A stretch of DNA of 64,000 nucleotides, taken from assembly GCF_021742065.1 (NCBI RefSeq), contig NZ_JAKKIE010000001.1, forward strand, positions 62,001 to 126,000, written 5' to 3'. The translations under genes and the position numbers were made by a program. Numbering within the stretch: position 1 is the first letter of the stretch; the number at the start of each line of letters is the position of its first letter. The notes beneath the pieces were generated by a model. It did no database searches. It saw nothing but the letters and a program-made list of their open reading frames with translations, and had not been told where the DNA came from. Positions 37,149 to 45,696 of the stretch are shown here, piece by piece. This DNA comes from Rhizorhapis sp. SPR117. GTDB lineage: Bacteria; Pseudomonadota; Alphaproteobacteria; Sphingomonadales; Sphingomonadaceae.

Positions 37149-37385
37149 ATGAGCGCACTTGATGACCTGAAGACGGATCTCGCCAAGCTCAGGGACGAAG
37201 CCAAGGTTCAGGTCCACCTCGGGACCATGGAAACAAAGCAAGAGTGGGAAGAAATCGAAGCCAAGTGGAACCGCTTCGTCGCGGAGGCTGGTCTTCACAA
37301 GAGCGGCGAAGGCATCAAGGCAGCGCTGCAAAGCCTCGGCAATGAACTTCGCGCCGCATACCAGCGCCTGAAGCAGGCCATCTGA
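37149..37385 (+). CDS. Small helical protein, unknown
   Basis: 78 aa, Lys/Glu/Ala/Leu-rich and predicted almost entirely helical (LDDLKTDLAKLRDEAKVQ; KQEWEEIEAKWNRFVAEA). GGGAGAAATG places a ribosome site directly before the start. The pattern recalls small stress-induced helical proteins found next to usp and dksA-type genes. It lies 76 nt before the DksA/TraR-like gene and may share its transcript. No function assigned. Confidence 0.65.
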   Translation: MSALDDLKTDLAKLRDEAKVQVHLGTMETKQEWEEIEAKWNRFVAEAGLHKSGEGIKAALQSLGNELRAAYQRLKQAI

Positions 37386-37461
37386 GCGGCCTACCCGCTG
37401 CAATTTCGCGCCCTTAGCCCGACCCTCGGTGGACGGCGTACGCATGTAAAGGAACGACCGA

Positions 37462-37788
37462 ATGAGCGACCTCGCCGCCGTCAAGACCCGGCTTGAAGAA
37501 CAACTCGCCGAACTTCGCGGCAGGCAGGCTCGGGTCGAGACCGACCTCGCGGAACCGCTGAACGCCGATTTCTCCGAACAGGCGGTGGAAATGGAAGACG
37601 ATGCCGCGCTCGAGGGTCAGGCCGCCCTCATCGACCGCCAGATCGCATCCGTGAGCCGCGCTCTCGAAAGGATCGAGAGGGGCACCTACGGTGAATGCGT
37701 CCGTTGCGGCGCCGCCATCGCAACCGCGCGCCTCGCGGTCCGACCCGAGGCGGCGCTTTGCATCGAGTGCGCCCGTAGCGAGCAGTGA
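37462..37788 (+). CDS. DksA/TraR-type zinc finger protein
   Basis: 108 aa. An N-terminal helical hairpin (residues 1-70, LEEQLAELRGRQARVETDL ... ALIDRQIASVSRALERI) is followed by GTYGECVRCG, and a four-Cys zinc finger C-2x-C-17x-C-2x-C (CVRCG ... CIECA). The hairpin tip in DksA carries an acidic DxxDxA motif; here the matching stretch reads EMEDDAALEG, which is similar. DksA/TraR proteins enter the secondary channel of RNA polymerase and retune promoters, TraR without needing ppGpp. Size lies between TraR (73 aa) and DksA (151 aa). It could be the transcriptional regulator of this stress island. Confidence 0.85.
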   Translation: MSDLAAVKTRLEEQLAELRGRQARVETDLAEPLNADFSEQAVEMEDDAALEGQAALIDRQIASVSRALERIERGTYGECVRCGAAIATARLAVRPEAALCIECARSEQ

Positions 37789-37923
37789 CAACCGTCCCTC
37801 GCATCCTGTGAACAGAATGGCGGCCCCTCACGACCCAGGTGGTCGCCGAACTATAGTGCTGCACTTCATGAGTCACGAACCAGGCTCCAGGCTCAAGTCT
37901 TCTGAGCGAGATGGGCAGCCAAA

Positions 37924-38742
37924 GTGATCGAAAAGAATCCTTCACCGCCGGATTCTCGCCGACGACCATTCTTCCTGTCGATGGACGACGGCGTTCCTCC
38001 CCTCCCCGGAGTGAACAATTTCTCCCCCGCAAACGACCTCGCTGCGCTACTCGAATACCTGATTGGCGCCTCCGGCCGGCACATCATTCCGGCGCCCGCC
38101 GCTGCTCCAGACCATCCGTCCATAACAGACGCGTTCGACGCGCTGCTTGTGGCCGCCCAGGATTTCGAAGTGGTCCCCGGTATGAGCCTGGCTGACCATC
38201 TGTGGACCCACGCCGCGCCCCTTCACTCTGGCGAGGTCGCGTCAACGCTGATCCGCGGCGGACCTGCCGGGCACGCTATCCCAGGCTTTCTGCTCCTCTA
38301 CGCGGTCGATGCCCGGTCGCCCCTGCTCTATTTGCCGCAAAGACAGCCTCTCCGCGTCCGGGATGGCATCGAAATAGCCCATGAAGCAGCCGGCGGCCCC
38401 TTTCTGGCCCTCATCCGGTGCGCGGCCACCGCTGATGGCCGAGCACAGGCCGTCAAAGCCTGCGCGATGCCAATCTACCATGCCCGCCGTTTCGTTCCCG
38501 TCTCCACAAGCCTCGACCGTGACGTGCTCCGTGCGCTCGAGCATCTCCAGGTGGCACTTGACGCCCACGGCGCCGAATGCGCAATCCGGCGCGAATTACC
38601 GTTTTCTGGCACAGTGCCGACACAGATCACGCTGAGCCTCTCCTTGCCGGACCGTACGATCCGCGAAATTCGCCTGGGGGTCACCGCCGATGAACGGCCC
38701 GACCAGTCCGCCGCCAATCCTCGCCAATCGATTTTCTGGTGA
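37924..38742 (+). CDS. Hypothetical protein, 272 aa
   Basis: No family recognised. The chain is soluble-looking, Ala/Pro/Leu-rich, with single Cys residues and no signal peptide. Segments such as LWTHAAPLHSGEVASTLIRGGPAGHAIPGFLLLYAVD and ARRFVPVSTSLDRDVLRALEHLQ suggest an alpha/beta fold. Codon use and the unbroken length of 819 nt support a real gene. It follows the DksA-like gene by 135 nt in the same direction. Confidence 0.6.
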   Translation: MIEKNPSPPDSRRRPFFLSMDDGVPPLPGVNNFSPANDLAALLEYLIGASGRHIIPAPAAAPDHPSITDAFDALLVAAQDFEVVPGMSLADHLWTHAAPLHSGEVASTLIRGGPAGHAIPGFLLLYAVDARSPLLYLPQRQPLRVRDGIEIAHEAAGGPFLALIRCAATADGRAQAVKACAMPIYHARRFVPVSTSLDRDVLRALEHLQVALDAHGAECAIRRELPFSGTVPTQITLSLSLPDRTIREIRLGVTADERPDQSAANPRQSIFW

Positions 38743-39003
38743 CGTCGGCGAACTGGGCGGATGGCACCTTTATCCGCTGGCTCGGAAAAACCCTGCTGTA
38801 ATCTCCAAGCCGCGCCGACACTGACCGGTTATCGAGCGTCCAACCTGTCCGGTTCCTTACGGCATGGGCACTGGCCGGTATCTATAGGTCGGTGAGATGT
38901 CCGCTTTCAAGCACACCTTTCCTCGCGTTCAATGATCATTTTGGGATGGCAAACGGACCGTCTGCCCACGAGGAATTTGCGCGCAAGCGCAATTCCCTGC
39001 TGC

Positions 39004-40497
39004 TTAATGTGGCACGGCACCCAGCTCGACGCCGGTCTTGTCGTGCATCGCGAAGCGATCCACCAGGTCCGCGCTAGCCTTGTTGTAGCCGATCACCTCT
39101 ACATACGAGCCGTCGCGTCGCAGGCGCGCGATGATTTTGTCCAACGCCCCCACGCCGGAAATGTCCCAAAAGTGCGCCGCCGATACGTCGATGATGACGG
39201 GTCGCCCCGCTTCTGCGTCAAAGGCACTGGTGAAGCGGTCCACCGAGGCAAAGAAAATCTCGCCGCTAACGCGGTAGAGCACCGCGCCGCCGTCCTCGAC
39301 CATCGAACGTTCGACCGCGAACATACGGCGGACCTTGCCGGCAAAGAAGATGCCCGAGAGCAATACGCCCGTAAGCACCCCAAGCGAAAGATCGTGCGTC
39401 GCCACCACCACCACAACTGTGGCGACCATTACCACCGACGAGGCCGGCGGATGGCGGCGAAGGTTTGGGATCGAATTCCAGCTGAACGTGCCGATCGAGA
39501 CCATAATCATCACGGCAACCAGCGCTGGCATGGGAATCCTGCCGACCCACGGGCCGAGCACCGCAAGCAGGAACAGCAGGAACGCTCCCGCCACGAACGT
39601 TGAAAGGCGCCTGCGCCCGCCTGAAGTGACATTGATCACGGACTGCCCAATCATCGCGCAGCCGCCCATGCCGCCCAACAACGCCGCGACAATATTGGCG
39701 CTGCCCTGGCCGGCGCATTCCCGGCGCTTGTCGCTGCCGGTATCGGTCATGTCGTCGACGATCTGTGCAGTGAGCAGTGACTCCAGAAGGCCGACTGCGG
39801 CCATTGTAATGGAATAAGGAAAGATGATCTGCAGTGTTTCCAGGGTCAGCGGCACTTGCGGAAAGGCAAAGCTCGGCAACCCCTCGGGCAGATTGCCCAT
39901 GTCGCCCACGGTATGGACGGAAAGGCCAAGACCGATGCTGATTGCGCTCAGCACAAGAATGGCGACGAGCGGGGATGGCACGGCAGTCGTCAACCGTGGA
40001 AACAGGTAGATGATCGCCAGGCCGCCCGCGACCATGGCGTAGGTTTCCCAGCCCACGCCGATAAGCTGCGGCAACTGCGCGAGGAAGATGAGGATGGCCA
40101 GTGCGTTGACGAAGCCGGTGATGACGGAGCGCGACACGAACTGCATCAGCAGGTCCAGTCGAAGCAGGCCGGCGACGATCTGGATAAGGCCCATGAGGAT
40201 CGTCGCCGCGAAGAGGTATTCGACACCATGCTCGCGCACGAGCGGTCCCACAAGCACAGCAACAGCCGCCGTCGCGGCCGAGATCATGCCAGGTCGCCCG
40301 CCCGTGAAAGCGATCACCATGGCGATAGCGACCGATGCGTAAAGTCCGACCCGAGGGTCGACGCCGGCGATAATCGAGAAGCCTATCGCCTCGGGAATGA
40401 GCGCAAGCGCAACGACAATCCCGGCGAGGATGTCAGCGCGCGCCGCTCTCACACCGCCGAACCATTCCTGGCGGTAACGGGAAACATGTTCGGTCAT
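39004..40497 (-). CDS. SulP family anion transporter with STAS domain
   Basis: 497 aa from the ATG at 40497-40495 ([19 protein letters not shown]). About 11-12 hydrophobic segments follow, beginning with the SulP hallmark [27 protein letters not shown], then [19 protein letters not shown], and [34 protein letters not shown] cytoplasmic STAS domain is at about 405-490 ([23 protein letters not shown]). SulP carriers move sulfate, bicarbonate or other anions across the inner membrane; the substrate cannot be told from sequence. It stands alone on the - strand between the stress island and the second hipBA pair. Confidence 0.92.
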   Translation of the reverse strand: MTEHVSRYRQEWFGGVRAARADILAGIVVALALIPEAIGFSIIAGVDPRVGLYASVAIAMVIAFTGGRPGMISAATAAVAVLVGPLVREHGVEYLFAATILMGLIQIVAGLLRLDLLMQFVSRSVITGFVNALAILIFLAQLPQLIGVGWETYAMVAGGLAIIYLFPRLTTAVPSPLVAILVLSAISIGLGLSVHTVGDMGNLPEGLPSFAFPQVPLTLETLQIIFPYSITMAAVGLLESLLTAQIVDDMTDTGSDKRRECAGQGSANIVAALLGGMGGCAMIGQSVINVTSGGRRRLSTFVAGAFLLFLLAVLGPWVGRIPMPALVAVMIMVSIGTFSWNSIPNLRRHPPASSVVMVATVVVVVATHDLSLGVLTGVLLSGIFFAGKVRRMFAVERSMVEDGGAVLYRVSGEIFFASVDRFTSAFDAEAGRPVIIDVSAAHFWDISGVGALDKIIARLRRDGSYVEVIGYNKASADLVDRFAMHDKTGVELGAVPH

Positions 40498-40924
40498 CGA
40501 AAAAGGGAATCCGCAACAAGGTACACGGCGCGGGAACGCGCGGGGGAGATGAACGTGCGTGATGTTGCCCGGCGGATCGGCGGCCAGGATAGCCACCCGG
40601 GATTCCACCGGGTCCTTGCGAATGGCTGCCCCTTAGACGCACTGACCCGGATTTCGCAAGCATTCGCGGCGAAAACCGCTGTCGGGCGGCATGACGGAAC
40701 GGGTTTCGACCACAATTGGGTCGCTTCCGGTTAGCCTGCTTTCAGGCGGAAATCGTGGATAGCCGACCTGCGCAATCATTCCTCGGACCGGATTTGTTCT
40801 CGCTTGGCGTTGTTTATCGTACTCTCCACGCCCTACCCACTCACGGTCCTTCAGCCAAATCAGGCTCGAAATATTGTAATCTTCGTGCTACATAATGCAC
40901 AAATCTGAAGTGCGAAGGTAGCAA
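40498..40924. other. Intergenic stretch between SulP and the second hipBA operon
   Basis: 427 bases with divergent promoters for SulP and the hipB-like gene. A + strand frame ending at 40734 finishes with GRHDGTGFDHNWVASG, which recalls the end of aldose 1-epimerases (GYDHNWVL). It could be the relic of a galM-like gene, but the similarity is short. The last ~60 bases carry a likely regulatory inverted repeat. Confidence 0.4.
40881..40917. promoter_or_regulatory. Inverted repeats before the second hipB-like gene
   Basis: CTTCG (40881-40885) pairs with CGAAG (40913-40917). Inside it, GTGC (40885-40888) pairs with GCAC (40897-40900) around TACATAAT. The sequence is AT-rich and lies 8-44 nt before the start codon, a fitting place for autorepression. 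Arms are short, so this is tentative. Confidence 0.35.
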
Positions 40925-41260
40925 ATGCCGACACCACATAATCCACCCGCCGCTGTGCGGCGCGCGCTGCGCAAGCTTGGTAAGGACATCCGCGACGCCC
41001 GCCGGCGTCGGCGGCTGCCCATGGCGATCGTGGCGGAGCGTGCGTTCACCTCGCGCTCCACCCTCCAAAAGATCGAGGCAGGGGATACCAACGTGGGCAT
41101 CGGTATCTATGCTGGCGTCCTTCAAGCGCTCGGCTTGCTGGAAGGTCTGAGCCAGGTCGCCGACATCGGTAACGACGCTGTCGGTCAGGCGTTGGCCAGC
41201 GCAGAGCTGCCCAAGCACGTTCACCTCAAGCGGGCGCCGGAAGCCTCTCGCGATGGCTGA
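40925..41260 (+). CDS. XRE-family antitoxin, HipB-like (second module)
   Basis: 111 aa. A helix-turn-helix is at about 18-75 (IRDARRRRRLPMAIVAERAFTSRSTLQKIEAGDTNVGIGIYAGVLQALG). The C-terminal 35 residues would form the toxin-contacting tail. It overlaps the hipA-like gene by 8 nt. It differs strongly in sequence and length from the HipB at 16871-17104, so the two modules are unlikely to cross-neutralise. Confidence 0.85.
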   Translation: MPTPHNPPAAVRRALRKLGKDIRDARRRRRLPMAIVAERAFTSRSTLQKIEAGDTNVGIGIYAGVLQALGLLEGLSQVADIGNDAVGQALASAELPKHVHLKRAPEASRDG

Positions 41261-42500
41261 CTTTGAGGTCCATATTGACCGAGACGGCCGGACGCGCCCG
41301 ATCGGGCTGGCACGAAGCAATCGCGTTCGAGGTACGGAGACCATCCTCTTCGAGTATGACGGCGCATGGCTCGACGATCCTGATCGTTTCTCACTGGAAC
41401 CTGCCCTCGCCCTGACACGCGGCAGCTTCGCCCCTCCCGCCGGACTGGTCACCTTTGGTTCTATCGGCGACTCAGCGCCCGATACATGGGGTCGCCGTCT
41501 GATGCAGCGGGCCGAGCGTCGCCTTGCCGAGCGCGAAGGCCGCGCGGTGCGCACCCTTGCGGAAAGCGATTATCTGCTTGGCGTCGCCGACGAAACCCGT
41601 CTGGGCGCACTGCGATTCCGATGGGCAGGCGAAGACGCATTCCAGGCACCAATCCGCGCCGGTGTTCCCGCTCTGATCGAGCTAGGACGGCTGCTTCAGA
41701 TCACCGAGCGGATTCTCCGGGACGAGGAAACCGACGAGGACCTTCAACTCATCTTCGCCCCCGGCTCCTCCCTCGGTGGCGCGCGGCCGAAAGCCTCGGT
41801 CATTGATCAGCACGGACATCTTTCCATCGCGAAGTTTCCCAAGGAGACCGACGAATACAGCATGGAGACCTGGGAGGAGATTGCCTTGCGACTTGCCGGC
41901 CAGGCCGGCATCGTCACCCCGCACCACGAATTGATCGAGGTGGCGGGAAAGGCGGTGATGCTCTCGCGGCGCTTCGACCGTTCAGGGGCGATCCGTATTC
42001 CATTTCTATCGGCAATGGCGATGATGGGCGCCAAGGATGGAGAGAGAGGCAGTTACCCGGAGATCGTCGATGCCCTCGCGCAACATGGCGCACAAGGGAA
42101 GACGGACGCTCACGCCCTCTATCGGCGCGTCGCCTTCAACGTGCTCATTTCCAATGTCGACGATCATCTGCGCAACCATGGCTTCCTCTGGCGTGGCAAG
42201 GCAGGTTGGTCGCTCTCTCCCGCCTATGACCTCAATCCAGTCCCGGCCGATCTCAAGGCGCGGGTGCTGACGACGAACATCGATCTCGACGAAGGTACCT
42301 GTTCGCTCGACCTCCTGGAGGCCGCATCGGCGTTTTTTGCACTCACGCTGCCGCAAGCACGCGCCATCATCAAAGAAGTCGCGGTTGTCACCGCAACGTG
42401 GCGCGATACCGCCAAGGCCGTCGGCGCCCGCTCGGCCGAAATCACGCGCATGGCCAGCGCCTTCGAACACAGTGACCTCACCCGGGCGCTGACGCTGTGA
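41253..42500 (+). CDS. HipA-like kinase toxin (second module)
   Basis: 415 aa. HipA N-terminal domain (ETILFEYDGAWLDDPDRFSLEP and the GSIGDSAPDTWGRRLM motif), then the ATP-binding loop SSLGGARPKASV, the catalytic loop NVLISNVDDHLRNHGFL (Asp in VDDH, Asn after it) and the metal site LSPAYDLNPVP. All key kinase residues are present, so it should be active. It belongs to the HipA subgroup whose start resembles capsule-type HipA/CtkA proteins and is only distantly related to the HipA at 15609-16874. It overlaps its antitoxin gene by 8 nt, which suggests coupled translation. Confidence 0.9.
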   Translation: MADFEVHIDRDGRTRPIGLARSNRVRGTETILFEYDGAWLDDPDRFSLEPALALTRGSFAPPAGLVTFGSIGDSAPDTWGRRLMQRAERRLAEREGRAVRTLAESDYLLGVADETRLGALRFRWAGEDAFQAPIRAGVPALIELGRLLQITERILRDEETDEDLQLIFAPGSSLGGARPKASVIDQHGHLSIAKFPKETDEYSMETWEEIALRLAGQAGIVTPHHELIEVAGKAVMLSRRFDRSGAIRIPFLSAMAMMGAKDGERGSYPEIVDALAQHGAQGKTDAHALYRRVAFNVLISNVDDHLRNHGFLWRGKAGWSLSPAYDLNPVPADLKARVLTTNIDLDEGTCSLDLLEAASAFFALTLPQARAIIKEVAVVTATWRDTAKAVGARSAEITRMASAFEHSDLTRALTL

Positions 42501-42672
42501 GGGGTGCGTGTGAAAGGATCCATGCCTCACGCGAGGTGAGCCGGTGTTCGTCAGGCCGCTCCGACAAGGAGCATCACCGGATTGGACCCTGGGCCGGGTC
42601 AGGGCGGCTTCTTCCAAGAACGAGCGCGCTCAGTTGTGAACAAGCAGGCGTTGTGGTAGACATTTCAATGTC

Positions 42673-42882
42673 ATGGTCACCTTCGTAAAATTCGACGTTG
42701 AAACGTACAATCGCACAAAGGCTGCGGGCACGCCGAATTGTACGCACATCGAAGAAGAGTTTCCCGACATCGAGATGATCACTGACAGCGAGGGCAATCC
42801 CACGCTGGGCGGCAGAATTGGCTATGCTTTGGCCTATGCGCTGATGGCGGGCTTCATCGGATACTTCGTCCTGTTCATTTGA
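42673..42882 (+). CDS. Small single-pass membrane protein, unknown
   Basis: 69 aa. A polar N-terminal ~45 residues (CTHIEEEFPDIEMITDSEG) is followed by one C-terminal hydrophobic helix (RIGYALAYALMAGFIGYFVLFI). The gene is less GC-rich than its neighbours and has no strong ribosome site. It converges on traG, only 6 nt from it. It may belong to the plasmid transfer or entry-exclusion functions, but nothing proves this. Confidence 0.5.
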   Translation: MVTFVKFDVETYNRTKAAGTPNCTHIEEEFPDIEMITDSEGNPTLGGRIGYALAYALMAGFIGYFVLFI

Positions 42883-42888
42883 ACGGTG

Positions 42889-45681
42889 TCATTCGCGTAG
42901 TTTGGGATCGTGGAAGAAGCCGTGGTCCCGGCCGCGGTTCACCTCGCCCTGCACATCGGCCGCGCCCTGGACGCGCTGCCCTCGCATGGTCTGCGCGGCC
43001 GCGCGCGTGCCTTCAAGCTCCGCCTTACCGGCTTCGATGATATCCGCCGCGCCCGATTGTCGCTCACTTCCCGGTCCCACGGGCAGGCCGCCAACACCTT
43101 GCGGCCGATACGCCGCCCGCACATCGGCCGCACTGTCCACAGAGGGACGGTGGACGTCGACCAACTCAGGAGCATGGAGTTGGCCTTCGATCTCGGAGCG
43201 GATCGAGGTTTGCTTGTCATGCATCCAGCGCGTGATCATCTCCTGGCGCACGGCGCGCTGCTGATCCGTCAGATCGGTAGCCCAGAGTTCCGGCGCATCA
43301 AGCCCAGGGTTCGCGACCTGCTGATGCCGATACCATTGCGCGAGATCCTGACTTAGATTCTCGCTCAACTGCATGCCGTGTGTCTCGGCATAGCTCGCGT
43401 CACGCGAGAGCTGTTGCGACAGTTCATCAAGCCGTCGCGCGGTTTCCGAATAGGATTTGGCCAGCGCCAACGAATCCTCGGTGCTCGTCGAAGAGGAGTT
43501 CGTCGTCGACGCGCGAGCGAAGACACCGCTGCGGGCATAGGTGCCGTCCGACATCGAAGCCCCGGTTCCGCTTGCATGTTCGTCGCGGACCCCACTGGAC
43601 GAGGTATTCCCGCTGTCGCTGCTCCGGGAATCATCGGTTGTCCAGTTCATGGTGTCCATCTGGCTACCTGACTTGGAAACACTACCACTAATACCGGGTA
43701 GCCCCTTTCCACCACCGCCACCTTTACCCCGACCACCAACGCCGGCTCCGATGGTCCCGCTCACCTGATCGGAAATCTGCGCCTGACGGTCGTGGCGTCC
43801 CGACACCCGCTCGCTCTGCGAAATCATGGAACGCTCCTCGAGGCCCTGTGTGCTACTACCCGTACGCCGATCGAACTGCTCGACCGAGCTATTCGCCTGA
43901 CTCCCGCTACTCGAATCCCACCCACGGGTGTGCTCGGCCGAGGTTCCCCACGCGCTACGATTGGCGTGGGTCGCCGTCAGGATCTCGTTGGCCGCATTCT
44001 CATAGGCTTGCGCCTGCCGGTGCGCTTCACTCGCCATCTCACGCCATTCGGCGACCGATCCAGAGGTCATCGTCGGCGTGAAGCCGAGGCGCGAGATCGC
44101 CGCGGATGTATCGTAGACCTCCTGCCCATTGCCGAAGCCCGTCACCATCGCGCCATTGTCCTGGCGCCATCCAAAGCTCGCGCCTCCGCCCATATAGGTC
44201 GGTGCTGTCGACCACTGATCGGCCTGCCGCATATTCGATGTCGCGTTCGCCCAACTCACATTGCCATAGGCGTAGTTTCCGGTGGTCTGCTCGAGCGCGG
44301 CTGCTTCCGCGGCGTTCTGCGCCGGCGCCAGCATCGACATAGAATGGCCGGCGATCGACATCGCGCCGCGCGCCAGCCCCGCGGCAAGAAAGGGCACGCT
44401 CATGAGCATGAACCCCGCGATGGTCGCGGTTTCGCCGTTCACCGCGCCGATCCCTGCATAGCTCGCAAGCGACACCCCGCCCCCGGCAACCCCGGTCGCC
44501 GCCGATGTCGCCCGCGTCATGCAGATCATATGCAGGATGACGTAAAGCGGGCCCCAGGCTGCGAGGTAGAAAAACCCCATCGTGTAACCCTTGAGCGAAC
44601 TCAGGCCCGTCTGCGGCATGAGAAACAGGGGAAAGATCACCGGAAACATCGCGAAGAAGACGACCGTCAGGACAATGTTCAGGATCGGTACCCAGGCCAT
44701 CGCCTGCTGGGCGATCGAGTTATAGGTGTTGCGCGCTTGAATGTCGGCACGGGTCTGCGCGAACGTGTCGATCGCGGCCGCGCCGGCGCCACCGGACATA
44801 CCATTGCGGGCCTGCATGAACGCGTTGATCGCTGTATTCTGGCGCATCACCTCCGCATAGCTGCCACTTGCGCCGGTGAAGGCCGCACTGACGATGGGTA
44901 CGTCATGCTTCAACTTGTCCGCCGCCAGCGCATTGCTCAGCTTGGGATAGGCCTCCTTCCCCCAGAGAGGTGTGTTGGCCTCGATCATCGGCCCCCATTG
45001 AGCATCGAGCGCCTGGTAGGCCTGCCGGCAGGTGACGATGAAGCTATGGACTGTTCCGTCGCCCTGACGCTCGAGCCACTGCTGCGACCGAGCCTGCGAC
45101 CCTGGCCCTACCGCGGCCCAGAGGTCGGTCGCCTTCGCCAGCGTGGTGAGCGATTTCTGATAGAGCATCACATCGCCGAACAGGCAGTTCTTGAAGTGGT
45201 TTTCGAGATTGGTCGAGAACTCGGCATCGCGGATGATGAAATTGCGCGTCGCATCGAACAGCCGCGCGCCATAGACCATGCCGTTGGTCGAATAATTCAG
45301 CTCGTTTGGCATGACGAACACCGTTTCCGCCGTCCGGGTCAACCAATCGCCGACCTGGGTAGTAAAGCTGGCGAGGATGCCTAATCCCATGGGCACGTTG
45401 TCGACCGTCGCCGGCACGAGGCTCGGGTTGATGCGATCAGTGACCTTGATGTCGACGGTCGGCACCATCAGGCACAGGTAGATCGCGGTCGCCTGCAGAA
45501 ACCAGTTCAGCCACGCCTTGTAGTTGAGCGTGAAGGCCACCACGAGCAACGAGTAAATGAGCCCCATCACCATGACGACGCGGATCAGAGAGCGATAGCC
45601 TCCGCCGCCCGACCAGGCCGCGACCGCGTTGAAGATGTTTACGAGATACTCGCCGCCACCGACCGTGAAAACCTCAAGCAT
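42889..45681 (-). CDS. traG: Conjugal transfer protein TraG (F-type)
   Basis: 930 aa, close to F TraG (938 aa). The N-terminal half has several membrane segments (MVMGLIYSLLVVAF; IVLTVVFFAMFPVIFPLFL; FFYLAAWGPLYVILHMICM) and matches the TraG-N domain needed for pilus assembly. The C-terminal half is polar, Ser/Gly/Gln-rich (residues ~540-760, with a Gly/Lys stretch near 650), and is expected in the periplasm for mating-pair stabilisation and entry exclusion with TraS, as in F. Last gene of the - strand transfer operon in the window, 15 nt after traH. Confidence 0.9.
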   Translation of the reverse strand: MLEVFTVGGGEYLVNIFNAVAAWSGGGGYRSLIRVVMVMGLIYSLLVVAFTLNYKAWLNWFLQATAIYLCLMVPTVDIKVTDRINPSLVPATVDNVPMGLGILASFTTQVGDWLTRTAETVFVMPNELNYSTNGMVYGARLFDATRNFIIRDAEFSTNLENHFKNCLFGDVMLYQKSLTTLAKATDLWAAVGPGSQARSQQWLERQGDGTVHSFIVTCRQAYQALDAQWGPMIEANTPLWGKEAYPKLSNALAADKLKHDVPIVSAAFTGASGSYAEVMRQNTAINAFMQARNGMSGGAGAAAIDTFAQTRADIQARNTYNSIAQQAMAWVPILNIVLTVVFFAMFPVIFPLFLMPQTGLSSLKGYTMGFFYLAAWGPLYVILHMICMTRATSAATGVAGGGVSLASYAGIGAVNGETATIAGFMLMSVPFLAAGLARGAMSIAGHSMSMLAPAQNAAEAAALEQTTGNYAYGNVSWANATSNMRQADQWSTAPTYMGGGASFGWRQDNGAMVTGFGNGQEVYDTSAAISRLGFTPTMTSGSVAEWREMASEAHRQAQAYENAANEILTATHANRSAWGTSAEHTRGWDSSSGSQANSSVEQFDRRTGSSTQGLEERSMISQSERVSGRHDRQAQISDQVSGTIGAGVGGRGKGGGGGKGLPGISGSVSKSGSQMDTMNWTTDDSRSSDSGNTSSSGVRDEHASGTGASMSDGTYARSGVFARASTTNSSSTSTEDSLALAKSYSETARRLDELSQQLSRDASYAETHGMQLSENLSQDLAQWYRHQQVANPGLDAPELWATDLTDQQRAVRQEMITRWMHDKQTSIRSEIEGQLHAPELVDVHRPSVDSAADVRAAYRPQGVGGLPVGPGSERQSGAADIIEAGKAELEGTRAAAQTMRGQRVQGAADVQGEVNRGRDHGFFHDPKLRE

Positions 45682-45696
45682 GGCCTGCCCCCGCGC

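Noticed and set aside
39856..40734. 292-codon + strand frame overlapping SulP
   Set aside because: Most of it is antisense to SulP and has an Asp/His/Arg-rich product; only the last ~60 residues lie outside and are discussed as a possible relic.
42526..42540. CTCAC/GTGAG inverted repeat after the second hipA gene as a terminator
   Set aside because: Arms are only 5 bp and no T-run follows.
43792..45384. 530-codon + strand frame opposite traG
   Set aside because: Arg-rich antisense shadow without domain or ribosome site.
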